Shown: positions 17,053 to 26,531 of the stretch, one piece after another | Numbering within the stretch: position 1 is the first letter of the stretch | How the letters are laid out: every line of letters begins with the position of its first letter | DNA from: Acinetobacter portensis | GTDB lineage: Bacteria > Pseudomonadota > Gammaproteobacteria > Pseudomonadales > Moraxellaceae | Length of the DNA: 64,000 nucleotides | NCBI RefSeq assembly: GCF_023158935.1 | Contig: NZ_CP096120.1 | Span: forward strand, 930,001-994,000 | Direction: 5' to 3' | Made by a program: the position numbers and the translations under genes | The notes under the pieces: model-generated | Seen by the model: only the letters and a program-made list of their open reading frames with translations | The model's database searches: none | What the model was told of the DNA's origin: nothing

Positions 17053-17955
17053 GTGCAAATTTCACATAAGAATTTTCGTAACATTGGTTTAATTGGACGT
17101 CCAGATAAATCTTCAGTTGTTGAAACTATTAGTCTTATTCATGACCATTTAATTAGTATTGGTCTACATCCAGTTTTTGACTCGGAAACTGCCGAGCTAG
17201 TACCGTATAAAAACACGCAAACTGTAAGTCGCGCTTTACTAGGTGAAGTAGTCGATTTAGTGATTGTGGTAGGGGGGGATGGTTCATTACTTCATGCTGC
17301 ACGTGCTTTGGTAAAATTCAATACGCCTGTTATTGGTGTAAACCGTGGTCGTTTAGGTTTTTTAACCGATATTAAGCCTACAGAAGTAATTTTTAAACTC
17401 GATCAAGTTTTAAAAGGTCAATTTCAGTTAGATCGTCGTTTCCTTTTTGAAATGGAAGTTCGTTCAAAAGGCGAAATTATTTACGAAGCAATTGCACTTA
17501 ATGATGTGGTATTGCACGGTAAAACTGTACATATGATTGATTTCGATTTAAGTATTGATGGTCAGCATGTTTATCGTCAGCACAGTGATGGTTTAATTGT
17601 ATCTACACCGACAGGTTCAACGGCTTATGCCTTATCTGGTGGTGGACCTATTTTGCATCCAAGTATGGATGCAATTGCACTCGTTCCTATGCATCCCCAT
17701 ACATTGTCTTCTCGACCAATTGTGGTGGGTGGGCAAAGTGAAATTAAAATTGCGGTACATGAAAACCGTGTGATGCCAATGGTGAGTGCAGACGGTCAAC
17801 AAAGTGTGTCATTAGGTGTAGGAGATACTTTGCATATTCGTAAACATCCTTATAAACTAAATTTACTTCATCCGCCTGGATACGACTTCTATATGGCTTG
17901 TCGTACTAAATTGGGTTGGAATCAAGGTTTTGAATCTTTGCAGCAACAGGATTAA
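17053..17955 (+). CDS. nadK: NAD kinase
   Basis: This 300-residue cytosolic enzyme phosphorylates NAD to NADP. Family motifs are VVVGGDGSLLHAAR, GVNRGRLGFLTDI, LNDVVLHGK, DGLIVSTPTGSTAYALSGGGPI and HTLSSRPIV. The start is a GTG at 17053 (MQISHKNFRN), since no in-frame ATG lies near; TGGAG lies about 9 nt upstream. The following DUF1315 gene begins 2 nt after the stop, so they form an operon. Identification is secure; the exact start is moderately certain. Confidence 0.93.
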   Translation: MQISHKNFRNIGLIGRPDKSSVVETISLIHDHLISIGLHPVFDSETAELVPYKNTQTVSRALLGEVVDLVIVVGGDGSLLHAARALVKFNTPVIGVNRGRLGFLTDIKPTEVIFKLDQVLKGQFQLDRRFLFEMEVRSKGEIIYEAIALNDVVLHGKTVHMIDFDLSIDGQHVYRQHSDGLIVSTPTGSTAYALSGGGPILHPSMDAIALVPMHPHTLSSRPIVVGGQSEIKIAVHENRVMPMVSADGQQSVSLGVGDTLHIRKHPYKLNLLHPPGYDFYMACRTKLGWNQGFESLQQQD

Positions 17956-17957
17956 TC

Positions 17958-18221
17958 ATGAATATTGAACAAATGCTAGCGGTACTCGATCCTGAAATTG
18001 TGGGTCGTTTAAAAACTGCAGTTGAAATTGGTAAATGGCCAAATGGTGTTGCATTGACTCAAGAGCAACGTCAAACGTGTATGCAAGCTGTTTATGCGTG
18101 GGAAATGAAAAACCTTCCTGAATCAGAGCGTAGTGGTTATATTGACCGTGGTACGAAAGAAGAAGATGAACATTGCGATTCGCATGTTGAAGAAGAGTTC
18201 AAACCAATTCGTTTTGTTTAA
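17958..18221 (+). CDS. DUF1315 (YeaC-like) protein
   Basis: This 87-residue protein of the YeaC/DUF1315 family has the characteristic core ALTQEQRQTCMQAVYAWE and LPESERSGYIDRG, and an acidic tail. Its function is unknown. It is translationally close to nadK (2-nt gap) and is followed by a terminator at 18239-18263, so nadK and this gene form a unit. Confidence 0.85.
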   Translation: MNIEQMLAVLDPEIVGRLKTAVEIGKWPNGVALTQEQRQTCMQAVYAWEMKNLPESERSGYIDRGTKEEDEHCDSHVEEEFKPIRFV

Positions 18222-18238
18222 TAAAACTGAAAATCAAA

Positions 18239-18263
18239 AAAAGGCACCTAAATGGTGTCTTTT
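18239..18263 (+). terminator. Terminator of the nadK operon
   Basis: The stem AAAAGGCACC / GGTGTCTTTT (one G-U pair) has the 5-nt loop TAAAT and a T-run. Confidence 0.75.
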
Positions 18264-18320
18264 TTATTTTAGGCTGTGTTAGTTTGTTGTGTGTTATTTA
18301 TAAAATAAAAGAGCAATATT

Positions 18321-18758
18321 ATGGGGTTACGGGGTGTTGAACAAAAAGATTTTATGCAATGGAATACATTGTGGAAATTGTATCAAGAGTTTTACCAAGT
18401 AAGTTTAAAAGAAGAATTATCTACACTAACTTTTGAGCGGTTCTTGAATAAAAGTGAGCCAATGGAGTGCTTTGTTTTTGAAGATGGTGAAAAAATCGTT
18501 GGATTTGTTCATTTTATTTTTCATCGAAGTACTTGGAGTGAGCGTGATTCTTGTTATTTACAAGATTTGTTTGTGAGTCCAAATTGTCGCTCTAAGGATA
18601 TTGGAAAACAATTAATTGAAGCTGTTTATGCAGAAGCTGAAAATAAAGAATGTGCAAAAGTGTATTGGTTAACGCACGAGAGCAATTCGACAGCTAGGGT
18701 TTTATATGATCATGTTGCAGAAAATGTTGGATTTATTCAATATCGAAAAAATCTTTAA
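18321..18758 (+). CDS. GNAT-family N-acetyltransferase
   Basis: This 145-residue acetyltransferase uses acetyl-CoA; its substrate is unknown. The GNAT core is visible: a VGFVHFIFHRSTW strand, LQDLFVSPNCRSKDIGKQLIEAVY (motif A with a degenerate pyrophosphate loop), and the motif B helix with VYWLTHESNSTARVLYDHVAENVGFIQY. It stands alone after the nadK operon terminator and is followed by a strong terminator shared with the convergent gene. Confidence 0.85.
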   Translation: MGLRGVEQKDFMQWNTLWKLYQEFYQVSLKEELSTLTFERFLNKSEPMECFVFEDGEKIVGFVHFIFHRSTWSERDSCYLQDLFVSPNCRSKDIGKQLIEAVYAEAENKECAKVYWLTHESNSTARVLYDHVAENVGFIQYRKNL

Positions 18759-18761
18759 GAC

Positions 18762-18799
18762 AAACCCAAGCCAATACTAAAGTGTATTGGCTTGGGTTT
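18762..18799. terminator. Bidirectional terminator, 16-bp stem
   Basis: AAACCCAAGCCAATAC pairs with GTATTGGCTTGGGTTT across a 6-nt loop, between the convergent GNAT and YbiB-like genes. Confidence 0.85.
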
Positions 18800-18808
18800 A
18801 ATAATAAT

Positions 18809-19804
18809 TTAGAAACGAGTATTCCAAAGTTCTTTTGCTTTGATCATTGCGTCTTCATAACTGCTTGAAATGCCCATGGTGAATAAAGCAATTCCCATGG
18901 TTTCTACCACAGCAATTTCACCATATTCATGTGATTGTTTGCCTTCCCAAACCGCTTTAAATACATCTAAATTTAGTTCTTCTTCAATTGGGCTTCGGTT
19001 ATCTGTTAGCTTTGGTAATTCGTGTTCGTATAATTCACCATTTTGAATACCACAAATTAATGTTTTAGCATCAGGATTACGTTCAAATTCGCCTCCTTCA
19101 CCTTTGATTACAGCACTATTTTTATATCCCAGTTGAAAAGCAGCTTGTTGATGCGAACTTCTATAAGCAGGATGGAAAATCGCTTGCATGGTTGCTTTTG
19201 CGTTAAATGGATTAATTAAACGTGCAAGGGTGTGAATAGGCGAGCGTAAACCCATGACATTTCGGAGATTAATTAAGTCACTTAAAATTGGTGAAATAAC
19301 ATCTAAGGGTAAATATGCAAAGTTCTTTTCTTGAAGTTGTTGTTCAACATGTTCTTGATTTTGGCAAATTTTAAAATCTAAAAATTCTAAAACTTGTTCT
19401 GTATATAAACGGTTGATGGTATGACCCGAAGCTCCATGCATCACAACTTTATAGTCATGTTTTGCAAGCGTAAGCGCAGCAAGTAAAAACCAAGGGTAGT
19501 GTTTTCTTTTACCCGCATAAGATGACCAATCTAAATCGACATCTAATGTTTTAAAATTGAGTTGATCTTTCGTCGCTTGAACAAAGCCTGTTAATTCATC
19601 GACAGATTCTTCTTTCACACGAAGAAGCATTAAGAATGCCCCAAGCTGAACATCTAAAACTTCATCTTTTAAAATCATGGAAAAAGCTTGATAAGCTTCA
19701 TCGTAAGTGAGTGAGCGAGCACCGTTTTTGCCTTTCCCAACAATACGAACAAATTGTGCAAAAGGATGTTCAAAGTCTTTATAAAGATTGCGCTTGGTAT
19801 TCAT
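18809..19804 (-). CDS. YbiB/TrpD2-family protein (glycosyltransferase family 3-like)
   Basis: This 331-residue protein resembles anthranilate phosphoribosyltransferase (TrpD). It is of the YbiB/TrpD2 branch, described as nucleic-acid binding rather than catalytic in tryptophan synthesis. Motifs are LTYDEAYQAFSMILKDEVLDVQLGAFLMLLRVKEES, VVMHGASGH and RNVMGLRSPIHTLARLINPF. The GTGGD phosphoribosyl motif of true TrpD is replaced by MHGASGH. No tryptophan genes are adjacent. The ATG at 19804 gives usual length. It is convergent with the GNAT gene. Confidence 0.78.
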   Translation of the reverse strand: MNTKRNLYKDFEHPFAQFVRIVGKGKNGARSLTYDEAYQAFSMILKDEVLDVQLGAFLMLLRVKEESVDELTGFVQATKDQLNFKTLDVDLDWSSYAGKRKHYPWFLLAALTLAKHDYKVVMHGASGHTINRLYTEQVLEFLDFKICQNQEHVEQQLQEKNFAYLPLDVISPILSDLINLRNVMGLRSPIHTLARLINPFNAKATMQAIFHPAYRSSHQQAAFQLGYKNSAVIKGEGGEFERNPDAKTLICGIQNGELYEHELPKLTDNRSPIEEELNLDVFKAVWEGKQSHEYGEIAVVETMGIALFTMGISSSYEDAMIKAKELWNTRF

Positions 19805-19984
19805 TAAATCATCATCAACATATTACAGCTAAGACAATATGCCATAAAACGCTGCTGAAAATGTGTGAGAAATTTTTAAATATTAATTTAATGACAGATG
19901 TTGGTCATGACAATTACTTTAAAAATGTATAGCATGAAAATTGGAAGAAAAATCAAACAATCAAAATAAGATAAGGGACTAATT

Positions 19985-21127
19985 ATGTTGGCATATGATG
20001 CAGATTTAGAATTATTTCGCGATAATTTTAGAAGATTTATGAAAGATCATATTGAACCTCATTATGCACAGTGGGAACGTGAAGGGAAAATTCCACGTTC
20101 TATTTGGAGTATGTTGGGCGAAAATGGATTTTTATGTGTTGATATGCCTGAAGAATATGGTGGCTACGGTGTTTCAACACATTATTCTTTAATGCTAATT
20201 GAAGAGTCCGCACGAGCAGGCTATAGCGCGTTATCTACAGGAATGTCTTGCCATTCTGAAATTGCAGCGCCATATATTTTGCACATTGCAACAGAAGAGC
20301 AAACACAACAGTGGCTACCTAAAATGGTCAGTGGCGAAGTAGTTGGTGCAATTGGTATGACAGAACCTGGTGCGGGTTCCGACTTGCAAGCTATGCGTAC
20401 AAGTGCAATTTTGCAGGGTGATCATTACATTCTAAATGGTTCTAAAACCTTTATTTCGAATGGGCAACATGCAGACTTGGTTGTTCTTGCTGTTAAAACT
20501 GATCCTCAAGCACGGGCAAAAGGTGTTTCACTTATGCTTGTAGATGCACATTTGGATGGCTTTAAAAAAGGAACAAACTTAGAAAAAATAGGTCTACATT
20601 CGCAAGATACTTCCGAATTATTTTTTGATAATGTTCACGTTCCTAAAGATCAGTTATTGGGGCAAGCAGGACAAGGTTTTGCATATTTAATGCAAGAATT
20701 ACCACGTGAAAGAACAGCAATTGCAGCAACAGCTTTAGGTGCTATTCGTGGATCTATTGATGTCACTATTCAATATGTAAAAGAACGTCAAGCCTTTGGG
20801 CAAGCCATTAGTCAATTTCAAAACACACGCTTTGTTTTGGCACAAGCAAAAATAGATGAACTTGCTACATCTGCATTTTATGAAAGAAATGTAGAGCTTT
20901 ATATGCAGGGTAAATTAGATGTTGAAACTGCGGCAGCATTAAAAAGTTTTGCAACAGATATGCAAATGAAAGTTGCAGACAATTTGCTTCAATTGTTTGG
21001 TGGATATGGTTATATGACGGAATATCCGATTTCACGTTTCTTTGTGGATGCGCGTATTCAGCGAATTTATGGCGGTACAAATGAAATTATGAAAGAAATT
21101 GTCGCGCGTGGAATGGTTGGGCGCTAA
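19985..21127 (+). CDS. Acyl-CoA dehydrogenase
   Basis: This 380-residue FAD enzyme catalyses alpha,beta-dehydrogenation of acyl-CoA. It shows the three-domain acyl-CoA dehydrogenase pattern: IGMTEPGAGSDLQAMRT, NGSKTFISNG, RERTAIAATALGAIRG, LFGGYGYMTEYPISRFFVDARI and IYGGTNEIMKEIVAR, where the Glu of TNEI is the likely catalytic base. The specific substrate is not readable. The start ATG has TAAGGG upstream. It is monocistronic with a UUCG-loop terminator. Long-chain acyl-CoA dehydrogenases are the closest by eye. Confidence 0.9.
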   Translation: MLAYDADLELFRDNFRRFMKDHIEPHYAQWEREGKIPRSIWSMLGENGFLCVDMPEEYGGYGVSTHYSLMLIEESARAGYSALSTGMSCHSEIAAPYILHIATEEQTQQWLPKMVSGEVVGAIGMTEPGAGSDLQAMRTSAILQGDHYILNGSKTFISNGQHADLVVLAVKTDPQARAKGVSLMLVDAHLDGFKKGTNLEKIGLHSQDTSELFFDNVHVPKDQLLGQAGQGFAYLMQELPRERTAIAATALGAIRGSIDVTIQYVKERQAFGQAISQFQNTRFVLAQAKIDELATSAFYERNVELYMQGKLDVETAAALKSFATDMQMKVADNLLQLFGGYGYMTEYPISRFFVDARIQRIYGGTNEIMKEIVARGMVGR

Positions 21128-21153
21128 AGATAGTTTTAAGTGTATGGAAAAAT

Positions 21154-21176
21154 AAAAAGGGCTTCGGCTCTTTTTT
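21154..21176 (+). terminator. UUCG-tetraloop terminator
   Basis: The stem AAAAAGGGC / GCTCTTTTT (one G-U pair) closes a TTCG loop and is followed by T. It ends the acyl-CoA dehydrogenase transcript. Confidence 0.75.
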
Positions 21177-21214
21177 ATGAATTATATTTCTTATAGGCTA
21201 AAGGAAAGGTTGTT

Positions 21215-21439
21215 ATGAATTTCAATATTGAACATGATTTTTAACAAACGAAATAAAAAATCTTAGAAAGAGTTATCACTTAAACTTCTACTATTTATAA
21301 AACCTTTTCAATATACAAACTCCTTGATTTAATGAATGATGTTGAAGGTGAAAAAGACAATAGAATTGGTGAAATCTTCAACTGTGTAAATTTAAGGCTG
21401 AATAAAGCAAAGTCTTATTGCACAACAATTGAAAGCTAA
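21215..21439 (+). pseudogene. Possible degraded small gene with three in-frame TAA codons
   Basis: An ATG at 21215 with a good ribosome site (AAAGGAAAGG upstream) opens a frame interrupted by TAA at 21242, 21254 and 21281. The frame then stays open for 51 codons to 21439. The last part reads LLDLMNDVEGEKDNRIGEIF and then NCVNLRLNKAKSYC, which looks protein-like. No family is recognised. It may be a decayed small gene or a chance open stretch in AT-rich DNA. It fills most of the 357-bp gap before pheA. Confidence 0.35.
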
Positions 21440-21484
21440 CTATTGTTATACTGTCGAAAACATGTTTTTAAGGGCATCATAACA

Positions 21485-22594
21485 ATGATCAACGACGATC
21501 AAAACACAATCACTTCTCTTGATTTAGGCAAAATTCGTGAGGATATTGACTCTGTAGACCAACAGCTTCAACAACTCATCAATCGCCGTGCGAAACTGGC
21601 TGAAGCTGTAGCGAAAGCAAAGTTTGCTGCTGAAGAGAAACCATTGTTTTACCGTCCTGAACGTGAAGCGCAAGTTTTGCGTAATGTTATGGAACGTAAT
21701 GAAGGGCCTCTATCTGACGCGACAATGGCTCGTTTATTCCGTGAAATTATGTCTGCATGTTTGGCTCTTGAAGCACCGCAAAGTATTGCGTTCTTAGGGC
21801 CTGTTGGAACATATACACATTCAGCAGTTTTAAAACATTTTGGTCAAGATGCTGTTGTGCGTCCATTGCCTACAATTGATGAAGTATTCCGTGAAGTTGA
21901 AGCGGGTAGCGCACATTATGGTTTAGTGCCTGTTGAAAACTCATCTGAAGGTGTGGTTAACCATACTTTAGATTGTTTCAAAGCATCTCCTTTAAATGTA
22001 ATTGGTGAAGTTGAACTTCGTATTCATCACCAATTTTTAGTGTCTGAAAACACACGTAAAGACAGCATTAAACAAATTTATGCACATCAACAAACTTTGG
22101 CGCAATGCCGTGGTTGGTTAGATGCGCATTATCCAGGTGTTGAGCGTGTTGCATTAAGTTCTAATGCAGAAGCTGCACGTCGTATTCGTAACGAATGGCA
22201 TTCTGCTGCTATTGCATCTGAAATTGCTGCCAATATTTATAATTTAGAAACTTTGCATAGCAATATCGAAGATAACCCAGAAAATACCACTCGTTTCTTG
22301 GTTATTGGTCGTGAAAAAGTGCCACAAAGCGGTAATGATAAAACCTCATTATTGGTTTCTGCACATGACCGTGCGGGTGCTTTACTTGAAATTCTTGCGC
22401 CATTTGCGAAGCACAATATTAGCTTAACCAGTATTGAAACACGTCCTGCATTACCTGAAAAATGGGCTTATGTTTTCTTTATTGACTTAGAAGGTCATAT
22501 TGAACAAGAAAACGTAAAAGCAGCTATCGAAGAAATTCGTCCGTTAGTAAAAGAAGTACGTGTTTTAGGTTCGTATCCAATTGCAGTTTTATAA
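21485..22594 (+). CDS. pheA: Bifunctional chorismate mutase / prephenate dehydratase
   Basis: This 369-residue P-protein makes phenylpyruvate from chorismate. The AroQ chorismate mutase domain (about residues 15-95) has IREDIDSVDQQLQQLINRRAKLAEAV. The prephenate dehydratase domain has FLGPVGTYTHSAV, PVENSSEGVVNHTLD and the catalytic TTRF motif (ENTTRFLVIG). The ACT regulatory domain carries DRAGALLEIL and ITSIETRP-like residues, which suggests phenylalanine feedback. I chose the ATG at 21485; the TTG at 21443 is not plausible. It is first gene of pheA-hisC-tyrA::aroA, with 70 bp to the next gene. Confidence 0.95.
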   Translation: MINDDQNTITSLDLGKIREDIDSVDQQLQQLINRRAKLAEAVAKAKFAAEEKPLFYRPEREAQVLRNVMERNEGPLSDATMARLFREIMSACLALEAPQSIAFLGPVGTYTHSAVLKHFGQDAVVRPLPTIDEVFREVEAGSAHYGLVPVENSSEGVVNHTLDCFKASPLNVIGEVELRIHHQFLVSENTRKDSIKQIYAHQQTLAQCRGWLDAHYPGVERVALSSNAEAARRIRNEWHSAAIASEIAANIYNLETLHSNIEDNPENTTRFLVIGREKVPQSGNDKTSLLVSAHDRAGALLEILAPFAKHNISLTSIETRPALPEKWAYVFFIDLEGHIEQENVKAAIEEIRPLVKEVRVLGSYPIAVL

Positions 22595-22664
22595 GTTCAC
22601 ATCAGTGGCTAATGTCTAGGGGAGATTAGCCACAACCATCACCTGAAATTTTTGGAAGTGTAAA

Positions 22665-23756
22665 ATGACGTTTGTTCCAGCCAATGAAGGCATTGCAAAG
22701 TTAAACCCATATCAGCCTGGTAAGCCTATTAGTGAGCTTGAACGTGAGTTGGGAATTACGGATATTGTCAAATTAGCGTCAAATGAAAACCCATTGGGTT
22801 GTTCTGATAAAGTGAAAGAAGCAGTTGCTGCTGAACTTGCTGAAATTGGTCGTTATCCAGATGGTGGTGGTTTTATTTTAAAAGACCAAATTCAGCAGCA
22901 ATTTGGCGTTGCACATAACCAAATTACTTTAGGTAATGGTTCAAATGACTTATTAGAAATTTTTGCACGTGCATTTGTATCAGAGAAAGATTCTGTTGTT
23001 TATAGCCAACATGCATTTGCAGTTTATGCACTTGTGACTCAAGCAATTAATGCAGAAGCAATTGAAGTTCCTGCAAAAGGCTTTTCACACGATTTAGAAG
23101 CAATGGCTGCTGCTGTTAAAGCAAACACAAAATTAATTTTCATCGCAAACCCAAATAACCCAACAGGAACTTGGTTTGAAGAAGCTGAATTTGAAGCATT
23201 TATGCAGAAAGTTCCTGCAAATGTGATTGTTGTTTTAGATGAAGCTTATGTGGAATATTATCCTGAAAACTTCAACAGCTTAAAGTTCCTAGCACAATAT
23301 CCGAACCTCATCATCAGCCGTACAATGTCAAAGTGTTTTGGCTTGGCTGCGCTTCGTGTTGGTTTTGCTTTAGCTTCTGTAGAAGTAACAGATTTCTTAA
23401 ACCGTATTCGTCAACCATTTAACGTGAACCATTTAGCAATGGTTGCTGCAGTTGCTGCGTTAAAAGATGAAGATTTTATTGAAAAATCACGTGTTGTAAA
23501 CAAAGCAGGTATGGCGCAACTTGAAGCAGGATTTAAAGCTTTAGGTTTAAATTATGTACCTTCACGTGCAAACTTTATTTTGGTTGATGTTCAGGCAGAT
23601 CCTGCACAAACATTTAATGCATTATTAAAGCAAGGCGTAATTGTTCGTCCTGTTGGAATTGCAAATCATCTTCGTGTGTCTATTGGTACAGAAGCTGAAA
23701 ATGCTAAATTCTTAACAGCATTGGCGAAAGTCTTAAGTTTAGAGGCTACAGCGTAA
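22665..23756 (+). CDS. hisC: Histidinol-phosphate aminotransferase family enzyme
   Basis: This 363-residue PLP enzyme of the HisC type has LASNENPLGCS, LGNGSNDLLEIFARAF, NPNNPTGTW, the PLP lysine K223 in SRTMSKCFGLAALRVGFA and the terminal RPVGIANHLRVSIGT. It lies between pheA and tyrA-aroA, 3 nt before the latter. From this position it most likely transaminates aromatic keto acids or prephenate as well as, or instead of, imidazole acetol-phosphate. Other his genes are not in the window. Confidence 0.9.
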   Translation: MTFVPANEGIAKLNPYQPGKPISELERELGITDIVKLASNENPLGCSDKVKEAVAAELAEIGRYPDGGGFILKDQIQQQFGVAHNQITLGNGSNDLLEIFARAFVSEKDSVVYSQHAFAVYALVTQAINAEAIEVPAKGFSHDLEAMAAAVKANTKLIFIANPNNPTGTWFEEAEFEAFMQKVPANVIVVLDEAYVEYYPENFNSLKFLAQYPNLIISRTMSKCFGLAALRVGFALASVEVTDFLNRIRQPFNVNHLAMVAAVAALKDEDFIEKSRVVNKAGMAQLEAGFKALGLNYVPSRANFILVDVQADPAQTFNALLKQGVIVRPVGIANHLRVSIGTEAENAKFLTALAKVLSLEATA

Positions 23757-23759
23757 AAT

Positions 23760-26009
23760 ATGTCTTTGCCACTGTTTGAAAAAGTTGCGTTCATTGGACT
23801 TGGGCTGATTGGCTCAAGTCTTGCACGTGTCATTATTGCTGAAAAATTAGCAAATCAAATTGTTGCATCTACACGTTCTCAAAAAACTTTAGATGATGCA
23901 AAAGCACTTGGTTTAATTCAAGAAGGTTATACAAACCCTATTGATGCGGTTCAAGGTGCAGATTTAGTTGTTTTAGCTTTGCCTGTGCGTGCAACACAAA
24001 AAGTACTTGAAATTATTCAGCCGTATTTGTCTGAAAAAACAATTATTACCGATGTAGGTAGTACCAAGGCAAATGTAGTTGAAGCAGCAAAAGCGGTGTA
24101 TGGCGATGCATTACCAGAAGGTTTTGTGCCGGGACATCCTATTGCAGGTTCAGAACATACAGGCGTACATGCAGGTAAAGTCGATTTATTTGCGCACCAT
24201 AAAGTGATTTTAACACCACTTCCAAGTAGCGCAGATTGGGCAATTCAAAAGCTTATTCAACTGTGGCAAGCATCTAAAGCAGAAGTGATTTGTATGGATG
24301 TAGAAAAGCACGATGAAGTGCTTGCACATACAAGTCATCTTCCGCATTTAATGGCATTTAACTTGGTCGAGCAACTTGCGAACCGAGAAGATAACCTAGA
24401 TATTTTCCGCTATGCTGCGGGTGGATTCCGTGATTTTTCAAGAATTGCGGCAAGTGATCCACAAATGTGGCATGACATATTTTTTGCCAATAAAAAAGCA
24501 ATTTTAAATGCCGTAGACGGCTTTGAAAAACAATTGGCAGTTATCCGTAAACTAATTGAAGATGAAAACTCTCAAGCTCTAATGGGCTTGTTAGGACATG
24601 CGCAGGCTGCGCGACAGCATTTTAATCATATGCTCGCGAATAGACCCTTGATGGAGAAAAACAAAGTGACGACACAGCAATTTACAATATTACCAGGCAA
24701 GAAAAATTTCCAAGGTAAATTTAGCGTGCCAGGCGACAAATCTGTGTCACACCGTTCTATTATGTTTGGTGCTATTGCAGAAGGTACAACGCATGTAACA
24801 GGTTTCCTTGAAGGTGAAGATGCACTTGCAACCTTACAAGCTTTCCGTGACATGGGGGTGAGCATTGAAGGTCCTAAGAATGGTGAAGTGACTATTCATG
24901 GTGTTGGTATGCATGGTTTAAAAGCACCTGCAAGCGAGCTCTATATGGGTAACTCAGGCACATCTATGCGTTTACTTTCGGGTATGTTGTCTGCGCAAAA
25001 ATTTGATTCTGTAATGACAGGTGATGCATCACTTACAAAACGTCCAATGGAACGTATTGCAAAACCTTTACGTGAAATGGGTGCTTTATTACAAACTACG
25101 GGTGACCGTGGCACACCACCTATTTCAATTACAGGAAATCAAAAGCTAAAAGGTATTCATTACGACTTACCAATGGCTTCTGCGCAAGTTAAATCGGGTA
25201 TTTTACTTGCAGGTTTATGGGCGGAAGGTGAAACTTCTGTGACAGAGCCAGAGCCAACACGTGATCATTCAGAACGTATGCTTCGTGCATTTGGTTATGA
25301 AGTTAAAACGGAAGGCAACCGCATTTCACTTCAAGGTGGCGGTAAGTTAACTGCAACTGAAATTCAAGTACCATCAGATATTTCATCTGCTGCGTTCTTT
25401 ATGGTGGGTGCTGCAATTACAGAAGGTTCAGATGTAACACTTGAAGCTGTGGGCATTAACCCAACACGTACAGGTGTAATTGAAATTCTGAAACAAATGG
25501 GTGCAGATATTTCAGTTGAAAATGAACGTATTGCAGGTGGTGAGCCAATTGCAGATATTCGTATTCGTGGTTCACGTACATTAAAAGGCATTCATATGCC
25601 TGAAGACCAAGTGCCTTTAGCGATTGATGAATTCCCAGCATTGTTTATTGCTGCTGCATGTGCAGAAGGACAAACTGTACTTACAGGTGCTGCTGAACTT
25701 CGCGTAAAAGAATCTGACCGTATTCAAGTGATGGCAGATGGCTTGAAAATTATGGGGATAGATTGCACACCTACAGATGATGGCATCATTATTGAAGGTA
25801 AAGGTAAGTCTGGCGAGTGGGATGCTATTTTTACAGGTGGTGAAATTGAATCTCATCATGACCACCGTATTGCGATGAGCTTCTCTATGGCAGGTTTACG
25901 TACTTCTGGTGAAATTAAAATTGTAGGTACTGAAACAGTTGCGACAAGTTTCCCAACGTTTACAGAACTTGCAACAGAAGCAGGTCTTGCAATTCAAGTC
26001 ACTGAATAA
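23760..26009 (+). CDS. aroA: Fused prephenate dehydrogenase and EPSP synthase (TyrA-AroA)
   Basis: This 749-residue fusion combines two enzymes. The N-terminal part (about residues 1-295) is a TyrA-type prephenate/arogenate dehydrogenase with the NAD motif GLGLIGSS, the conserved GHPIAGSEHTGV and HLPHLMAF. After a linker, EPSP synthase begins near 24700: GKFSVPGDKSVSHRS, GNSGTSMRLLSG, DASLTKRPMERI, SAQVKSGILLAGL and DHRIAMSF. Catalytic Asp and Lys regions (DEFPALF, RVKESDRI) are intact. An ATG at the linker (24650) could allow separate AroA synthesis, but the fusion is the known Acinetobacter/Pseudomonas form. Confidence 0.95.
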   Translation: MSLPLFEKVAFIGLGLIGSSLARVIIAEKLANQIVASTRSQKTLDDAKALGLIQEGYTNPIDAVQGADLVVLALPVRATQKVLEIIQPYLSEKTIITDVGSTKANVVEAAKAVYGDALPEGFVPGHPIAGSEHTGVHAGKVDLFAHHKVILTPLPSSADWAIQKLIQLWQASKAEVICMDVEKHDEVLAHTSHLPHLMAFNLVEQLANREDNLDIFRYAAGGFRDFSRIAASDPQMWHDIFFANKKAILNAVDGFEKQLAVIRKLIEDENSQALMGLLGHAQAARQHFNHMLANRPLMEKNKVTTQQFTILPGKKNFQGKFSVPGDKSVSHRSIMFGAIAEGTTHVTGFLEGEDALATLQAFRDMGVSIEGPKNGEVTIHGVGMHGLKAPASELYMGNSGTSMRLLSGMLSAQKFDSVMTGDASLTKRPMERIAKPLREMGALLQTTGDRGTPPISITGNQKLKGIHYDLPMASAQVKSGILLAGLWAEGETSVTEPEPTRDHSERMLRAFGYEVKTEGNRISLQGGGKLTATEIQVPSDISSAAFFMVGAAITEGSDVTLEAVGINPTRTGVIEILKQMGADISVENERIAGGEPIADIRIRGSRTLKGIHMPEDQVPLAIDEFPALFIAAACAEGQTVLTGAAELRVKESDRIQVMADGLKIMGIDCTPTDDGIIIEGKGKSGEWDAIFTGGEIESHHDHRIAMSFSMAGLRTSGEIKIVGTETVATSFPTFTELATEAGLAIQVTE

Positions 26010-26042
26010 AACATCATCGTAAAAATCATTAAATTTTAATTA

Positions 26043-26078
26043 AAAACAGCCAAGCAAATGCTTGGCTGTTTTGTTTTT
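26043..26078 (+). terminator. Terminator of the pheA-hisC-tyrA-aroA operon
   Basis: The 13-bp stem AAAACAGCCAAGC / GCTTGGCTGTTTT has a 4-nt loop and is followed by a T-rich run. Confidence 0.85.
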
Positions 26079-26125
26079 ATTGCTTATGCTAAAACCATAC
26101 AACAATAAAGCCTTTGGATATTGTG

Positions 26126-26494
26126 ATGCGTAAACTAAAATTTGTGGCGAATCGTGAAATAAAAAATCAACTAAAAGATTTTAGTGAAGTTCAAACTTAT
26201 GTTGCCGATTTACTCGCACATGAATTGGTTAATCATGGTTTTGAAACTTTATCGCAAAGTGGGGCGCAAGTGGCAGTAAGTGTAGATGATCATGCATTGC
26301 CACTTTCTGTAAGCTGTGAATCTCGTAGTGAAGATGGTCATTTAGTATGTGAAATATCTTCTTATCCAGATGAAAATCAAGATTGGTTAGACCGAATTAC
26401 AGAACAAAGTTTATTAAATCAATTGGCACAAGCAGTAGAAAGTACTTTAAAAGATCATGAATCTTTAAGTGAATTTGAATGGAAAAATCCTTAA
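26126..26494 (+). CDS. Conserved hypothetical protein
   Basis: This small acidic protein of about 122 residues was not recognised. The start is the ATG at 26126; a TTG 12 nt upstream is less likely. No signal peptide or membrane segment is visible. The middle (VAVSVDDHALPLSVSCESRS, HLVCEISSYPDENQDWLDRI) looks like a compact alpha/beta protein. It lies 37 bp before the PaiB-like gene on the same strand and may share its transcript. Confidence 0.65.
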   Translation: MRKLKFVANREIKNQLKDFSEVQTYVADLLAHELVNHGFETLSQSGAQVAVSVDDHALPLSVSCESRSEDGHLVCEISSYPDENQDWLDRITEQSLLNQLAQAVESTLKDHESLSEFEWKNP

Positions 26495-26531
26495 TTACTT
26501 TTAAAATTTTAAAAATGGGGCGCTAAACTGA

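Noticed and set aside
24626..25865. Minus-strand ORFs inside tyrA-aroA
   Set aside because: They mirror the coding frame of a clearly conserved gene and show no independent motifs; the same holds for other antisense ORFs in the window.
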